DNA of 46,880 bases from positions 1 to 46,880 of the forward strand of contig CAIXHE010000036.1 of NCBI GenBank assembly GCA_903919205.1, written 5' to 3'. Made by a program: the position numbers and the translations under genes. Under the pieces are notes generated by a model. It did no database searches. It was not told where the DNA came from and worked only from the letters and a program-made list of their open reading frames with translations. Origin of the DNA: an uncultured Opitutaceae bacterium. GTDB taxonomy: Bacteria > Verrucomicrobiota > Verrucomicrobiia > Opitutales > Opitutaceae. Below are positions 8,122-17,071 of the stretch, piece after piece. Within the stretch, counting starts at the first letter, position 1, and each line of letters begins with the position of its first letter.

Positions 8122-9910
8122 GGCTCATCTCCTCCAGGATGCGGTCGGCCGCCCGCCACGCGAGGGCCATGATGGTCAGGGTGGGGTTCTTGTCGGCGTT
8201 CGAGGCGAAGACGGCGCCGTCGGCCACGAAGACGTTGGGCACGTCCCAGGTCTGCGACCAGCGGTTGGTGACCGAGCTGCCGGGCGCGCTTCCCATGATG
8301 GTGCCCCCCACCTCGTGGATCACGTAGCCGCCCTGGGAGATGGCCTTCTTCCCTGAGGCGTCGGGCTGCTTCGCGTTGGTTCCTCCCATCGCCGTGATCC
8401 AGTCCGCGAACGTGCGCTGCATGTGCGCGGCCTGCCTCGTCTCGTGGTCGGACCACTTCCAGTTGAAGCGCAGGACCGGGATGCCCCACGTGTCCACCAC
8501 CTTCGGGTCGATCTCGCAGTAGGAGTCCTCGTTGGGGATCATCTCGCCGCGACCCGAGAACCATATGTGCGAGCCGTAGTAGCGACGGGCCTCCTCCTTC
8601 ATCTTGGCGCCGAACACCGTGCGGCCGCCGGCGTCCGAGACGTAGGGGGCGTTCGCGCCGGGCATCCCCTTTCCGGTCCCGAACTCCACGTGGTAGCCGC
8701 GCGCGAAGCCGAGCTTGCCGGCGAGCTGCTGCTTGTAGAGCCACCAGGGCGCGTACACGTGGAGGCCCCCCGCCCCGTCCTCGTTGTAGGAGGGAAGGTT
8801 CTCGAGGAGCGGGATCTGCCCGCCCCAGCCCGCCCCGACCGTGTCCATGATATACTTGCCCACCAGGCCGCTCGAGTTGGCGAGGCCGTTCGGGAAGTGG
8901 TTGGACTTGGAGTTGAGCAGCAGGCGCGCGGTCTCGCAGGCGCTCGCCGCCAGCACGATCACGCGTGCCGAGGCGTGGTGCTCCTGCTTGCGCACCTTGT
9001 CGATGTAGGTGACCCCGGTGGCCTTGCCCGAGGAGTCGACGGTGACCTCGCGGACCATCGCATCCACGAGGACGTCCAGGTTGCCGGTGGCCATGGCCGG
9101 GGGGATGTGCACGGTCGTGGACTGGTAGTTGGCGCGGATCGCGCAGCCCCGCCCGCACGAGGTCGCCCAGAAGCACGCCGCCCGGTTCCTCATGTCCCCG
9201 GCAAGGATGCGCTGGGCCTTCAGGTTGCCGGGATGCAGCTTGGCCGGGATGCGCTCGTGGTCCAGCGGGGCCGAGAGCACGGCCCGGTGGATCGGGATCA
9301 CGGGGATGCCGAGCGAGCGGCCCCTCTGCTTCGCCAGGAGCTCGCCAATGCGGGCCTTCGGGGGGGGCAGGAGGCAGCCCTCGGGCGAGTCGGGCGTGTT
9401 CTCGAGGCCGTTGTTGTTGCCGTAGACGCCGATCAGCATCTCAACCTTGTCGTAGTAGGGGGCCACGTCCTCGTAGGAGATAGGCCAGTCGAAGCCCAGG
9501 CCGTCGCGGCTGCGGGGCTTGAAGTCGTAGGGGCCGTTTCGCAGCGAGTGGCGCGCCCAGTGGTTGGTGCGGCCGCCGAGCATCCTCGAGCGCCACCACT
9601 GGAACTGCCGCTCCGACTCGTCCGAGGCGTTCGTGTAGGGCTCCCCAGGCACGGACCAGCCGCCGCCCACCGTGGCGTCGTAGAACCCGAAGGGCTTGTC
9701 GGGCGTGCCGGCCCCCCGCAAGGGGGCCTGGTCGTTCGTCTGGAACATGGGCGTCTCGGCCTGGGGGTCGTAATTGCGGCCCGCCTCGAGCATGAGCACG
9801 CGCGCCCCCGCCATCGTGAGCGTGTAGGCCGCCTGGCCGCCGGCCGCGCCGGACCCGACGACGATGACATCATACTTGTCCAGTGCGGACGACGGGGTTA
9901 CGAACGCCAT
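8108..9910 (-). CDS. GMC-family FAD-dependent oxidoreductase (copy 2)
   Basis: A 600-residue paralogue of the 5558-7357 product. By eye roughly four in five residues agree over the first 160, including GSGAAGGQ, MLEAGRNYDP and GGRTNHW; the C-terminal HEVGGTIMG and NADKNPTLTIMALAWRA are also kept. The chosen start is the ATG at 9910 (MAFVTPSSALDKYD), which matches the start of copy 1; a further 38 upstream codons would run into the divergent receptor gene and are not family-like. Like copy 1 it lacks a signal peptide. It is the first gene of the leftward cluster and is divergent from the TonB-dependent receptor. Confidence 0.9.
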   Translation of the reverse strand: MAFVTPSSALDKYDVIVVGSGAAGGQAAYTLTMAGARVLMLEAGRNYDPQAETPMFQTNDQAPLRGAGTPDKPFGFYDATVGGGWSVPGEPYTNASDESERQFQWWRSRMLGGRTNHWARHSLRNGPYDFKPRSRDGLGFDWPISYEDVAPYYDKVEMLIGVYGNNNGLENTPDSPEGCLLPPPKARIGELLAKQRGRSLGIPVIPIHRAVLSAPLDHERIPAKLHPGNLKAQRILAGDMRNRAACFWATSCGRGCAIRANYQSTTVHIPPAMATGNLDVLVDAMVREVTVDSSGKATGVTYIDKVRKQEHHASARVIVLAASACETARLLLNSKSNHFPNGLANSSGLVGKYIMDTVGAGWGGQIPLLENLPSYNEDGAGGLHVYAPWWLYKQQLAGKLGFARGYHVEFGTGKGMPGANAPYVSDAGGRTVFGAKMKEEARRYYGSHIWFSGRGEMIPNEDSYCEIDPKVVDTWGIPVLRFNWKWSDHETRQAAHMQRTFADWITAMGGTNAKQPDASGKKAISQGGYVIHEVGGTIMGSAPGSSVTNRWSQTWDVPNVFVADGAVFASNADKNPTLTIMALAWRAADRILEEMSRGNL

Positions 9911-10018
9911 GAGGGGAAGTACCTTGGAAGGGAAGCCGAGATGCCCCGGCTGTCCAATCCGAATTTGCGCCGCCGAGAGTTGCAAGGGGGGCCCGGGGGC
10001 CCCTCTTATGGGAATCCC

Positions 10019-12085
10019 GTGCAACGCCTCAGCCCCCTAGCCCTCCTGATCGTGGCCATCGTGCCCGCCTCGGCCCAGGTGCCGGTGCTCGAGCCCGTCA
10101 CGGTGAGCGCTACGCGCGCGCCGGAGCCCGCGGCGGACGTGCCCTTCACGGTGGAAACCCTGGACGCCTCGGCGCTCTCCGGGGGCCCCTCGCCCACCCT
10201 GGACGACGCCCTGCGCTCGTCCGCGGACTTCAGCCTCTTCCGGCGCAACGACAGCCTGACGGCGAATCCCACCTCCCAGGGCGTCTCGCTGCGCGGGCTC
10301 GGACCCAGCGGCGCCAGCCGCTCGCTCGTGCTCCTGGACGGCGTCCCACTGAACGACCCGTTCGGGGGCTGGGTGCCGTGGAGCCTCGTCCCCGCTGCGT
10401 CCCTCTCGAGGGTCGAGATCGCACCCGGGGCCGGTGCGGCCGCCTGGGGCAATGAGGCCCTGGCCGGCGTGATCGAGCTTTTCACGGCGCAGCCCGCCGC
10501 GGGCTCCGGCGAGGCCGACCTCGCGGCCGGGGAGTTCGGTACGTGGAATGCCTACCTGGCGCAGGCGGTCGCGGCGGGACCGGGCACCCTTGAGCTCAGC
10601 GCCCACGCCTTTTCCACTGAGGGAACCGCCCTGGTCGCGCCCGCGGAGCGCGGACCGATCGACGTGGACGCGTGGAGCCGCGATTCGGGCTTCTCCGTCC
10701 GCTGGAGGGGCCCGATCGCACCGGGCCTGCAGGCCGTCCTGACGCTGCGCACCTTCGACGAGGCGCGGGGCAATGGCACGCCCTACCAGCGCAACCAGTC
10801 GCGCCTGTGGGCGGCCTCGGTGGTGCTATCCGGCGCAGCGGGCGCCCGCTTCTCGTGGACCGCGACGGCCTACGCCCAGGACCAGAACTTCGAGCAGACG
10901 TTCAGCTCGGTGAACGCCGCAAGAACGGCCGAGACGCCTGCGAGCGACCAGTTCGGGGTTCCGGCCATGGCCGAGGGCCTCGGCGCCACGGGCACCTGGG
11001 CGGATGCCTCCGGGGCCGCGACCGTCCTCGGTACGGACCTGAGGCAGGTGCGGGGCGAGACCCGGGAGGACTACAGCTACGCCGGCGGCGCATACCAGGA
11101 TCAGCGCTTCGCAGGGGGCGAGGAATTGTTCGAGGGCCTGTTCCTCGAGCGAACCCAGCCGCTGGCGCCCGGCCTCTTTGCCGAGGCGGCCCTCAGGGCC
11201 GACCACTGGGGGCTCGACAACGGCCACCAGCGCGCATCGGTCCTCTCCACCGGGGCGATCCTTCTCGACGATGCCTACCCGAGGCGATCCGGCAACGAGC
11301 TGAGCCCGAGCGCCGGCCTCAAGTGGCGTGCGGCGCCCGGCCTGGAACTGCACGTCTCAGGCCAGCGCGCCTTCCGCGTTCCCACCCTGAACGAGCTCTA
11401 CCGGCCCTTCCGGCAGGGCTCCGCCGTGACGCAGGCCAATCCAGCGCTCTCGGCCGAGCACGCGGACAGCGCAGAGGTCGGGGCCGACTGGGGACCCTCC
11501 CCGTGGACGCTGTCCCTCACCGGGTTCGCGTCGCGCCTCGAGGATCCCGTCGACAACGTGACCCTGGCCCAGGGCCCGGGAACCTTCCCGCTCTTCGGCA
11601 AGCTTCCCGCGGGCGGCGTGGGCCAGGAGCGACTGAACCTCGGCCGCGTGGTGGTGAGCGGCGTGGAGGCCGCCGCGAGGTGGGACCCGGCTCCCGCGTG
11701 GAGCCTCGGCCTCTCGGCGATCGCCGAGGATGCCACGGTGCGCTCCGCGCCCGTGGCGCCCGCCCTCGTGGGCCTGCAGCTTGCCGAGGTGCCCCACCTG
11801 AACGGTTCCGCGGGCGTGCGCTGGAGGCCGGTGCACGCGCTCGAGCTCCAGGCGCGGGTGCGCCACACGGGCCGCCAGTTCGACGACGACCTGAACACCC
11901 TTCCGCTCTCCGCGGCGACGGTGCTAGACGCCTCGGTGCGCGTGGAGCTCTCGCGCCATGTGGACGCCTTCGCACGGGTCGACAACCTCACGGATACCCA
12001 GGTCGAGACTGCGCACAGCGCGCTCGGCGTCTTCAGCGTGGCCCCGCCGCTGACCGCGTCCGTGGGGACGCGAATTCGTTGGTAG
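10019..12085 (+). CDS. TonB-dependent outer-membrane receptor (BtuB-like)
   Basis: A 688-residue beta-barrel receptor. From a GTG at 10019 it has a good signal peptide (LSPLALLIVAIVPASAQ) followed by a TonB-box-like PVTVSATRA. The plug domain follows, with the typical GVSLRGLGPSGASRSLVLLDG and the VEIAPGAGAAAWGNEALAGVIEL segment. The rest is a barrel ending in the aromatic residue Trp. An upstream ATG at 9941 would add 26 residues that spoil the signal peptide. The size and plug resemble BtuB-type receptors, but there is no cobalamin riboswitch in the 108-bp leader, so the ligand is open. It is divergent from the dehydrogenase cluster, which may share its substrate (inference). Confidence 0.88.
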   Translation: MQRLSPLALLIVAIVPASAQVPVLEPVTVSATRAPEPAADVPFTVETLDASALSGGPSPTLDDALRSSADFSLFRRNDSLTANPTSQGVSLRGLGPSGASRSLVLLDGVPLNDPFGGWVPWSLVPAASLSRVEIAPGAGAAAWGNEALAGVIELFTAQPAAGSGEADLAAGEFGTWNAYLAQAVAAGPGTLELSAHAFSTEGTALVAPAERGPIDVDAWSRDSGFSVRWRGPIAPGLQAVLTLRTFDEARGNGTPYQRNQSRLWAASVVLSGAAGARFSWTATAYAQDQNFEQTFSSVNAARTAETPASDQFGVPAMAEGLGATGTWADASGAATVLGTDLRQVRGETREDYSYAGGAYQDQRFAGGEELFEGLFLERTQPLAPGLFAEAALRADHWGLDNGHQRASVLSTGAILLDDAYPRRSGNELSPSAGLKWRAAPGLELHVSGQRAFRVPTLNELYRPFRQGSAVTQANPALSAEHADSAEVGADWGPSPWTLSLTGFASRLEDPVDNVTLAQGPGTFPLFGKLPAGGVGQERLNLGRVVVSGVEAAARWDPAPAWSLGLSAIAEDATVRSAPVAPALVGLQLAEVPHLNGSAGVRWRPVHALELQARVRHTGRQFDDDLNTLPLSAATVLDASVRVELSRHVDAFARVDNLTDTQVETAHSALGVFSVAPPLTASVGTRIRW

Positions 12086-12194
12086 GGAGATTCTTGCGAG
12101 TCCGGCGCGGGTCGCGATTCCCCGGATCCTAAATACAATCTTAACGGTATCGTGGCCCTAATTTACTGAGGGGCGGACGCGGGTGGGTGTTAGG

Positions 12195-12275
12195 ATGGCG
12201 GCCATGAAGCTTCACGCAAAGCGCGACCGCCGGCACGCCGGTGCCCGCACTGCCGCACCCAGGGGGACCCGCTGA
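12195..12275 (+). CDS. Possible 26-residue Arg-rich leader peptide of the kdp operon
   Basis: An ATG at 12195 opens 26 codons rich in Arg, Ala and His (MAAMKLHAKRDRRHAGARTA...). It ends in a TGA whose last base is the first base of the next small gene's ATG (TGATG at 12273-12277). This stop/start fusion is the only support; length and composition could arise by chance in GC-rich DNA. If real, it would couple translation to the small membrane peptide. Upstream, an AT-rich patch with TACAAT at 12134-12139 could be a -10 element, but I see no matching -35. Confidence 0.25.
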   Translation: MAAMKLHAKRDRRHAGARTAAPRGTR

Positions 12276-12361
12276 TGAGCGACGTGATCTATACCGCCCT
12301 CGCGGTGGCCTTCTTCGCGGCCGCCGGCCTCTACGCGCGCTTCTGCGACAAGGTGCGCTAG
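12275..12361 (+). CDS. 28-residue single-span membrane peptide upstream of kdpF
   Basis: The ORF encodes MSDVIYTALAVAFFAAAGLY followed by ARFCDKVR. It is one hydrophobic helix (about residues 5-20) with a short acidic N-terminus and a positively charged cytoplasmic end with a cysteine. An AGGGGG lies ten bases before the ATG. It ends 20 bp before kdpF and is co-directional with the operon. I recall similar tiny proteins, one helix ending in an R-x-C-[DE]-[KR] pattern, upstream of kdpF in other phyla, often left unannotated; this should be confirmed by search. A role as an accessory peptide of the KdpFABC pump is inferred from position only. Confidence 0.6.
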   Translation: MSDVIYTALAVAFFAAAGLYARFCDKVR

Positions 12362-12381
12362 GGCGCGCCTACCCAATCACC

Positions 12382-12465
12382 ATGGAAACCGCCGTTTTCG
12401 GATTCATAGCGCTCGCGTGCCTCGTCTACCTGGTCGTGGCCGTCCTCATGCCCGAGAAATTCTGA
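12382..12465 (+). CDS. kdpF: Potassium-transporting ATPase subunit KdpF
   Basis: A 27-residue hydrophobic peptide, METAVFGFIALACLVYLVVA followed by VLMPEKF. The single helix and the closing L-x-x-PE-[KR]-F are the hallmark of KdpF, which lies in the membrane next to KdpA and stabilises the complex. It ends seven bp before kdpA. No Shine-Dalgarno sequence precedes it. Confidence 0.9.
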   Translation: METAVFGFIALACLVYLVVAVLMPEKF

Positions 12466-12472
12466 GCCCCCC

Positions 12473-14290
12473 ATGCACTCCCCCAATTCCTGGCTGCAGC
12501 TGGCCCTGTTCGTGGCGGCGCTCGTCGCCGTCACCAAGCCGCTCGGCCTCTATCTGGTCAGGGTGCTAGATGCCACGGCGCGCACGTGGCTCGACCCGGT
12601 CGTCCGACCCGTCGAGCGCCTCACGTACCGCCTGTGCGGGATCGATCCCCTGCTCGAGCAGGGATGGGCCTCCTACACGATGTCGATGCTGACCTTCAGC
12701 CTCGTGGGAATGCTGCTCACCTACTTCGTGCTGCGCTTCCAGGACCACCTCCCGCTCAACCCGCAGGGCCTCCCCGGCCTCGCCCCGCACCTCGCGTTCA
12801 ACACCGCCGCCAGCTTCACGACGAACACCAACTGGCAGAGCTACGCCGGCGAGTCGACAATGTCGTACTTCTCCCAGATGGTGGCGCTCACGATCCACAA
12901 CTTCACGTCGGCAGCGGTCGGGATCGCGATCGCCGCGGCGCTAGTGCGGGGCGTCGCCCGGCAGAGCGCGCGCACGATCGGCAACTTCTGGACCGACACG
13001 GTGCGCGTCACGTACTACCTGCTGGTGCCCTTCTGCCTCGTGTTCGCGGTCGTGCTGGTCTCGCAGGGCGTGATCCAGAACTTCAAGCCGTACACCGTGG
13101 CGAAGACCTACGAGCCGTACACGATCCAGGTCCCGAAGACCGACAGCGCGGGCAAGCCGGTGATGGCCGCCGACGGGAAGACCCCGGTCCTCGTGGACCA
13201 GTCCGTCGACACCCAGACGATCGTCCAGGGGCCGGTGGCCTCGCAGGTCGCGATCAAGATGCTCGGGACCAACGGCGGGGGTTACACCAACGCGAACGCC
13301 GCCCACCCCTTCGAGAACCCGACCCCCCTCTCCAACTTCCTGCAGGTGCTCTCGATCTTCGCGATCCCGAGCGCGCTCACCTACTACCTCGGCCGCATGG
13401 TGATGAACCAGCGCCACGGCTGGGCCGTGTGGGGGGCCATGTTCGCGATGTTCGCGGTCGGCCTCGGGGTGTGCTGGAGAGCCGAACAGCGGGGCAATCC
13501 CATCCACCAGTCCCTCGGCATCTCCGCGGCGGACGGCAACATGGAGGGCAAGGAGGTGCGCTTCGGGATCTTCAACTCGGCGCTCTTCGCGACCGTCACT
13601 ACGGACGCCTCCTGCGGGGCCGTGAACGCCATGCACGACTCGTTCACGCCGATCGGCGGCCTGGTGCCCCTCTTCAACATGCAGACCGGCGAGGTCATCT
13701 TCGGCGGCGTCGGCGCGGGCCTCTACGGCATGCTGATTTTCGTCGTCCTCGCGGTCTTCATCGCGGGCCTCATGGTGGGGCGCACGCCCGAGTACCTGGG
13801 CAAGAAGATCGAGGCCTACGACGTGAAGCTCGTCATGCTGGTGCTGATGGCGCTCGCGGCGACGGTGCTCGTCTTCACCGCCTGGGCGAGCATCTCCGCC
13901 TGGGGGCAGGCCGGCCTCAACAACGCGGGGCCCCACGGCTTCAGCGAGATCCTCTACGCCTACAGCTCCGCGGTGGCCAACAACGGGAGCGCCTTCGCCG
14001 GCCTGACGGCCGCACCGGCCGACGGCAACCCGCACTGGGACGTCACGCTCGCCTTCGCGATGCTGGTCGGCCGCTTCCTGATGATCGTCCCGATCCTCGC
14101 GCTCGCGGGCAACCTGGCGGGTAAGAAGCTGATCCCCGCCAGCGCGGGCACCTTCCGCACCGAGGGGCCGACCTTTGTCGTCCTGCTGATCGGCACGGTG
14201 GTGCTCGTCGGCGCCCTCACCTTCCTGCCGGCCCTGGCCATGGGACCGGTGGTCGAGCACTACCTGATGACCTCCGGCACCCTGTTCTGA
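12473..14290 (+). CDS. kdpA: Potassium-transporting ATPase subunit A
   Basis: The 605-residue channel-like subunit that binds and conducts K+ in the KdpFABC pump. About ten to twelve hydrophobic segments are visible. Selectivity-filter regions include [12 protein letters not shown] (first), [23 protein letters not shown] (second), [12 protein letters not shown] (third) and NNGSAFAGL (fourth). The protein is somewhat longer than the roughly 557 residues of E. coli KdpA. Extra sequence in the periplasmic loop around residues 205-250, with [20 protein letters not shown], accounts for part of this. It is 19 bp from kdpB, with a pyrimidine-rich, SD-less leader. Confidence 0.97.
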   Translation: MHSPNSWLQLALFVAALVAVTKPLGLYLVRVLDATARTWLDPVVRPVERLTYRLCGIDPLLEQGWASYTMSMLTFSLVGMLLTYFVLRFQDHLPLNPQGLPGLAPHLAFNTAASFTTNTNWQSYAGESTMSYFSQMVALTIHNFTSAAVGIAIAAALVRGVARQSARTIGNFWTDTVRVTYYLLVPFCLVFAVVLVSQGVIQNFKPYTVAKTYEPYTIQVPKTDSAGKPVMAADGKTPVLVDQSVDTQTIVQGPVASQVAIKMLGTNGGGYTNANAAHPFENPTPLSNFLQVLSIFAIPSALTYYLGRMVMNQRHGWAVWGAMFAMFAVGLGVCWRAEQRGNPIHQSLGISAADGNMEGKEVRFGIFNSALFATVTTDASCGAVNAMHDSFTPIGGLVPLFNMQTGEVIFGGVGAGLYGMLIFVVLAVFIAGLMVGRTPEYLGKKIEAYDVKLVMLVLMALAATVLVFTAWASISAWGQAGLNNAGPHGFSEILYAYSSAVANNGSAFAGLTAAPADGNPHWDVTLAFAMLVGRFLMIVPILALAGNLAGKKLIPASAGTFRTEGPTFVVLLIGTVVLVGALTFLPALAMGPVVEHYLMTSGTLF

Positions 14291-14309
14291 GCCGAACCTT
14301 CCCCCGCCC

Positions 14310-16352
14310 ATGAGCACCAAGTCCATTTCCCTCTTCGACCGCGACATCATGCAGAAGGCGGTCGTCGAGTCCTTCACCAAGCTCGACCCGCGCCTGCAGC
14401 TCAAGAACCCCGTGATGTTCGTGACGCTGGTCGGCGCGGTGCTCACCTTCCAGCAGCTGATCACCTCCAAGGAGCCCCGCAGCTACGTGCTGCAGATCGC
14501 CCTCTGGCTGCTCTTCACGGTGGTGTTCGCCAACTTCGCGGAGGCCGTCGCCGAGGGCCGCGGCAAGGCGCAGGCGCGCGCCCTGCGCGCCTCGCGCAAG
14601 CAGCTGGTCGCCCGCTGCCGTAGGCGCGACGGCTCGGTCGAGAGCGTCGATGCCTCGCTGCTTCGCAGCGGGGACGTCGTGCTCGTCACGGCGGGCGAGC
14701 TGATCCCCGGCGACGGAGAGGTGATCGAGGGTGCCGCCTCGGTCGACGAGTCCGCCATCACCGGCGAGTCAGCCCCCGTCATCCGAGAGGCGGGCGGCGA
14801 CCGCAGCGCGGTCACCGGCGGGACCGCGGTCCTCTCCGACAACCTCGTGATCCGCATCACCGCGAACCCGGGCGAGGGGTTCTTGGACCACATGATCAGC
14901 CTCGTCGAGGGCGCCACCCGCCAGAAGACCCCCAACGAGATCGCGCTCACGATCCTGCTCTCGGCCCTCACCTTCATCTTCCTGCTGGTCGTGGTCGCGC
15001 TCAAACCCTTCGGCGAGTACTCCAACGTCGCCTTCTCGATCACGACGCTGATCGCGCTGCTCGTGTGCCTGATTCCCACCACGATCGGAGGCCTGCTCTC
15101 CGCGATCGGAATCGCGGGCATGGACCGGCTGCTCCAGCGCAACGTGCTCGCCATGAGCGGGCGCGCGGTGGAGGCGGCCGGCGACATCGACGTCCTGCTT
15201 CTCGACAAGACGGGCACGATCACGCTCGGCAACCGGATGGCCTCCGAGTTCATTCCGGCCCCGGGCGTGTCGCCCGAGCGCCTCGCGGACGCAGCGCAGC
15301 TGGCCTCGCTGGCGGACGAGACCCCCGAGGGCCGCAGCGTCGTCGTTCTGGCCAAGTCGCGGTTCAACCTTCGCGGGAGGGACCTCTCCTCTCAGAAGGC
15401 GACCTTCGTGCCGTTCACGGCCCAGACCCGCATGAGCGGCGTCGACATCGCCGCGGCCGAAGGGCACGCGGCGCGCATGATCCGCAAGGGCGCCGCGGCC
15501 AACGTGCGGGCCTGGGTCGAGAGCATCGGCGGGGCCTATCCCGACCCCGTGGGCGAGGCCGTCGCCAATATCTCGCGCCAGGGCGGCACGCCGCTGGTCG
15601 TCTCCGACGGCCGCGAGGTGCTCGGCGTCATCTTCCTAAAGGACGTGGTCAAGGGGGGCATCAAGGAGCGCTTCGCCCAGCTGAGGGCAATGGGCATCCG
15701 CACCGTGATGATCACGGGCGACAACCCCCTGACCGCGGCCGCGATCGCGGCGGAGGCGGGGGTCGACGACTTCCTCGCCCAGGCCACCCCGGAGATGAAG
15801 CTTGCGCGCATCCGCGAGGAGCAGGCCGCCGGCCACCTGGTCGCGATGACCGGCGACGGCACCAACGACGCCCCCGCCCTCGCGCAGGCCGACGTGGGCG
15901 TCGCCATGAACACCGGAACCCAGGCGGCGAAGGAGGCCGGCAACATGGTCGACCTCGACTCGAATCCGACCAAGCTTCTCGAGATCGTCGAGATCGGCAA
16001 GCAGCTGCTGATCACGCGCGGGGCCCTGACCACGTTCAGCATCGCCAACGACATCGCCAAGTACTTCGCGATCATACCCGCCATGCTGGTCGGCGTCTTC
16101 CCCGCCATCGCGCCCCTGAACGTGATGCATCTCGCCTCGCCGCTGAGCGCCATCCTCAGCGCCGTCGTGTTCAATGCGCTCGTGATCATCGCGCTCATCC
16201 CCCTCGCCCTGAAGGGCGTCGCCTACCGGCCGATCGGCGCCGAGGCGATGCTCCGCAGAAACCTCTTCATCTACGGCCTGGGGGGAATCATGATCCCCTT
16301 CGTCGGCATCAAGGCGATCGATGTCCTCGTGAACGCCCTGCACCTCGTCTGA
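14310..16352 (+). CDS. kdpB: Potassium-transporting ATPase ATP-binding subunit B
   Basis: A 680-residue P-type ATPase that drives high-affinity K+ uptake. The phosphorylated aspartate is D299 in [13 protein letters not shown]. The actuator motif appears as TGES ([10 protein letters not shown]), the nucleotide-binding KGAA as [10 protein letters not shown], and the hinge as [21 protein letters not shown]. The conserved [13 protein letters not shown] in the C-terminal membrane part is typical of KdpB. Length matches E. coli KdpB (682). Gaps to kdpA and kdpC are 19 and 3 bp, so it belongs to one operon. Confidence 0.98.
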   Translation: MSTKSISLFDRDIMQKAVVESFTKLDPRLQLKNPVMFVTLVGAVLTFQQLITSKEPRSYVLQIALWLLFTVVFANFAEAVAEGRGKAQARALRASRKQLVARCRRRDGSVESVDASLLRSGDVVLVTAGELIPGDGEVIEGAASVDESAITGESAPVIREAGGDRSAVTGGTAVLSDNLVIRITANPGEGFLDHMISLVEGATRQKTPNEIALTILLSALTFIFLLVVVALKPFGEYSNVAFSITTLIALLVCLIPTTIGGLLSAIGIAGMDRLLQRNVLAMSGRAVEAAGDIDVLLLDKTGTITLGNRMASEFIPAPGVSPERLADAAQLASLADETPEGRSVVVLAKSRFNLRGRDLSSQKATFVPFTAQTRMSGVDIAAAEGHAARMIRKGAAANVRAWVESIGGAYPDPVGEAVANISRQGGTPLVVSDGREVLGVIFLKDVVKGGIKERFAQLRAMGIRTVMITGDNPLTAAAIAAEAGVDDFLAQATPEMKLARIREEQAAGHLVAMTGDGTNDAPALAQADVGVAMNTGTQAAKEAGNMVDLDSNPTKLLEIVEIGKQLLITRGALTTFSIANDIAKYFAIIPAMLVGVFPAIAPLNVMHLASPLSAILSAVVFNALVIIALIPLALKGVAYRPIGAEAMLRRNLFIYGLGGIMIPFVGIKAIDVLVNALHLV

Positions 16353-16355
16353 ACC

Positions 16356-17003
16356 ATGAAGCCGCTCCTCGACAACCTGCGCGCCTCCGTCCTCCTTACG
16401 CTCGTCTTCGCCGTGCTTCTGTGCGGCGTCTATCCCGCCGCCGTCTGGGCCGCCGGCCGCGCCCTCTTCCCGTGGAGGAGCGACGGGAGCCTGCTCGTCG
16501 ACAAGGACGGCACGGTGCGCGGATCGGCGCTCCTCGCCCAGAACTTCTCGAGCGACCGCGACTTCCAGCCGAGACCGTCCGCGGCGGGCAGCGGCTACGA
16601 CGCGACCGCCTCCGGGGGGACGAACCTGGGGCCGACCAGCGACAAGCTCGCGAACGGCGTGCACGCGAAGGACGCGGCGGGCAAGGATGTGAGCGACCCC
16701 AACAACTTCGACGGTGTGAAGGACCTGGTGCGGGCCTATCGCACCCAGAACGGGCTCGGCGCCTCGGACCCGGTGCCCGCGGATGCCGTCACCCGCTCGG
16801 GCAGCGGCCTTGACCCCCACATCAGCATCCAGAACGCCCTCCTGCAGGCCCCCCGCGTGGCGCGGGCCCGCTCGGTTCCCCTTGAGACGGTGAGGGCAAA
16901 GATCGCGGCGGCGACCGACGGGCGCAGCCTGGGCTTCCTCGGGGAGCCGGGCGTCAACGTGCTTCTCCTGAACCGGGCCCTGGACAAAATTGCCTCCAGG
17001 TAA
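16356..17003 (+). CDS. kdpC: Potassium-transporting ATPase subunit C
   Basis: A 215-residue protein with one N-terminal membrane helix (ASVLLTLVFAVLLCGVYPAA) and a soluble periplasmic domain. The GSALLAQNFSSDRDFQPRPSAAG segment and DPHISIQNALLQAPRVARAR are KdpC signatures. KdpC acts as a catalytic chaperone that raises ATP affinity in KdpB. It starts three bp after kdpB. Between its stop and kdpD are 68 bp with a small hairpin (GGGCG 17025-17029 / CGCCC 17035-17039) that might partly separate pump and regulator expression. Confidence 0.97.
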   Translation: MKPLLDNLRASVLLTLVFAVLLCGVYPAAVWAAGRALFPWRSDGSLLVDKDGTVRGSALLAQNFSSDRDFQPRPSAAGSGYDATASGGTNLGPTSDKLANGVHAKDAAGKDVSDPNNFDGVKDLVRAYRTQNGLGASDPVPADAVTRSGSGLDPHISIQNALLQAPRVARARSVPLETVRAKIAAATDGRSLGFLGEPGVNVLLLNRALDKIASR

Positions 17004-17071
17004 CCCTTGAGCGGGAGGGGCCCCGGGCGGCTTGCGCCCACCCGGCGCGCCGTCACACTCGGCCGCTGAAT

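Noticed and set aside
8423..10018. A 5' extension of the TonB-dependent receptor frame
   Set aside because: The frame is open only because it runs antisense to GMC copy 2; the signal peptide starts at the GTG at 10019.
9911..10018. Cobalamin riboswitch upstream of the receptor
   Set aside because: Only 108 bp are available and no B12-box-like sequence is visible.
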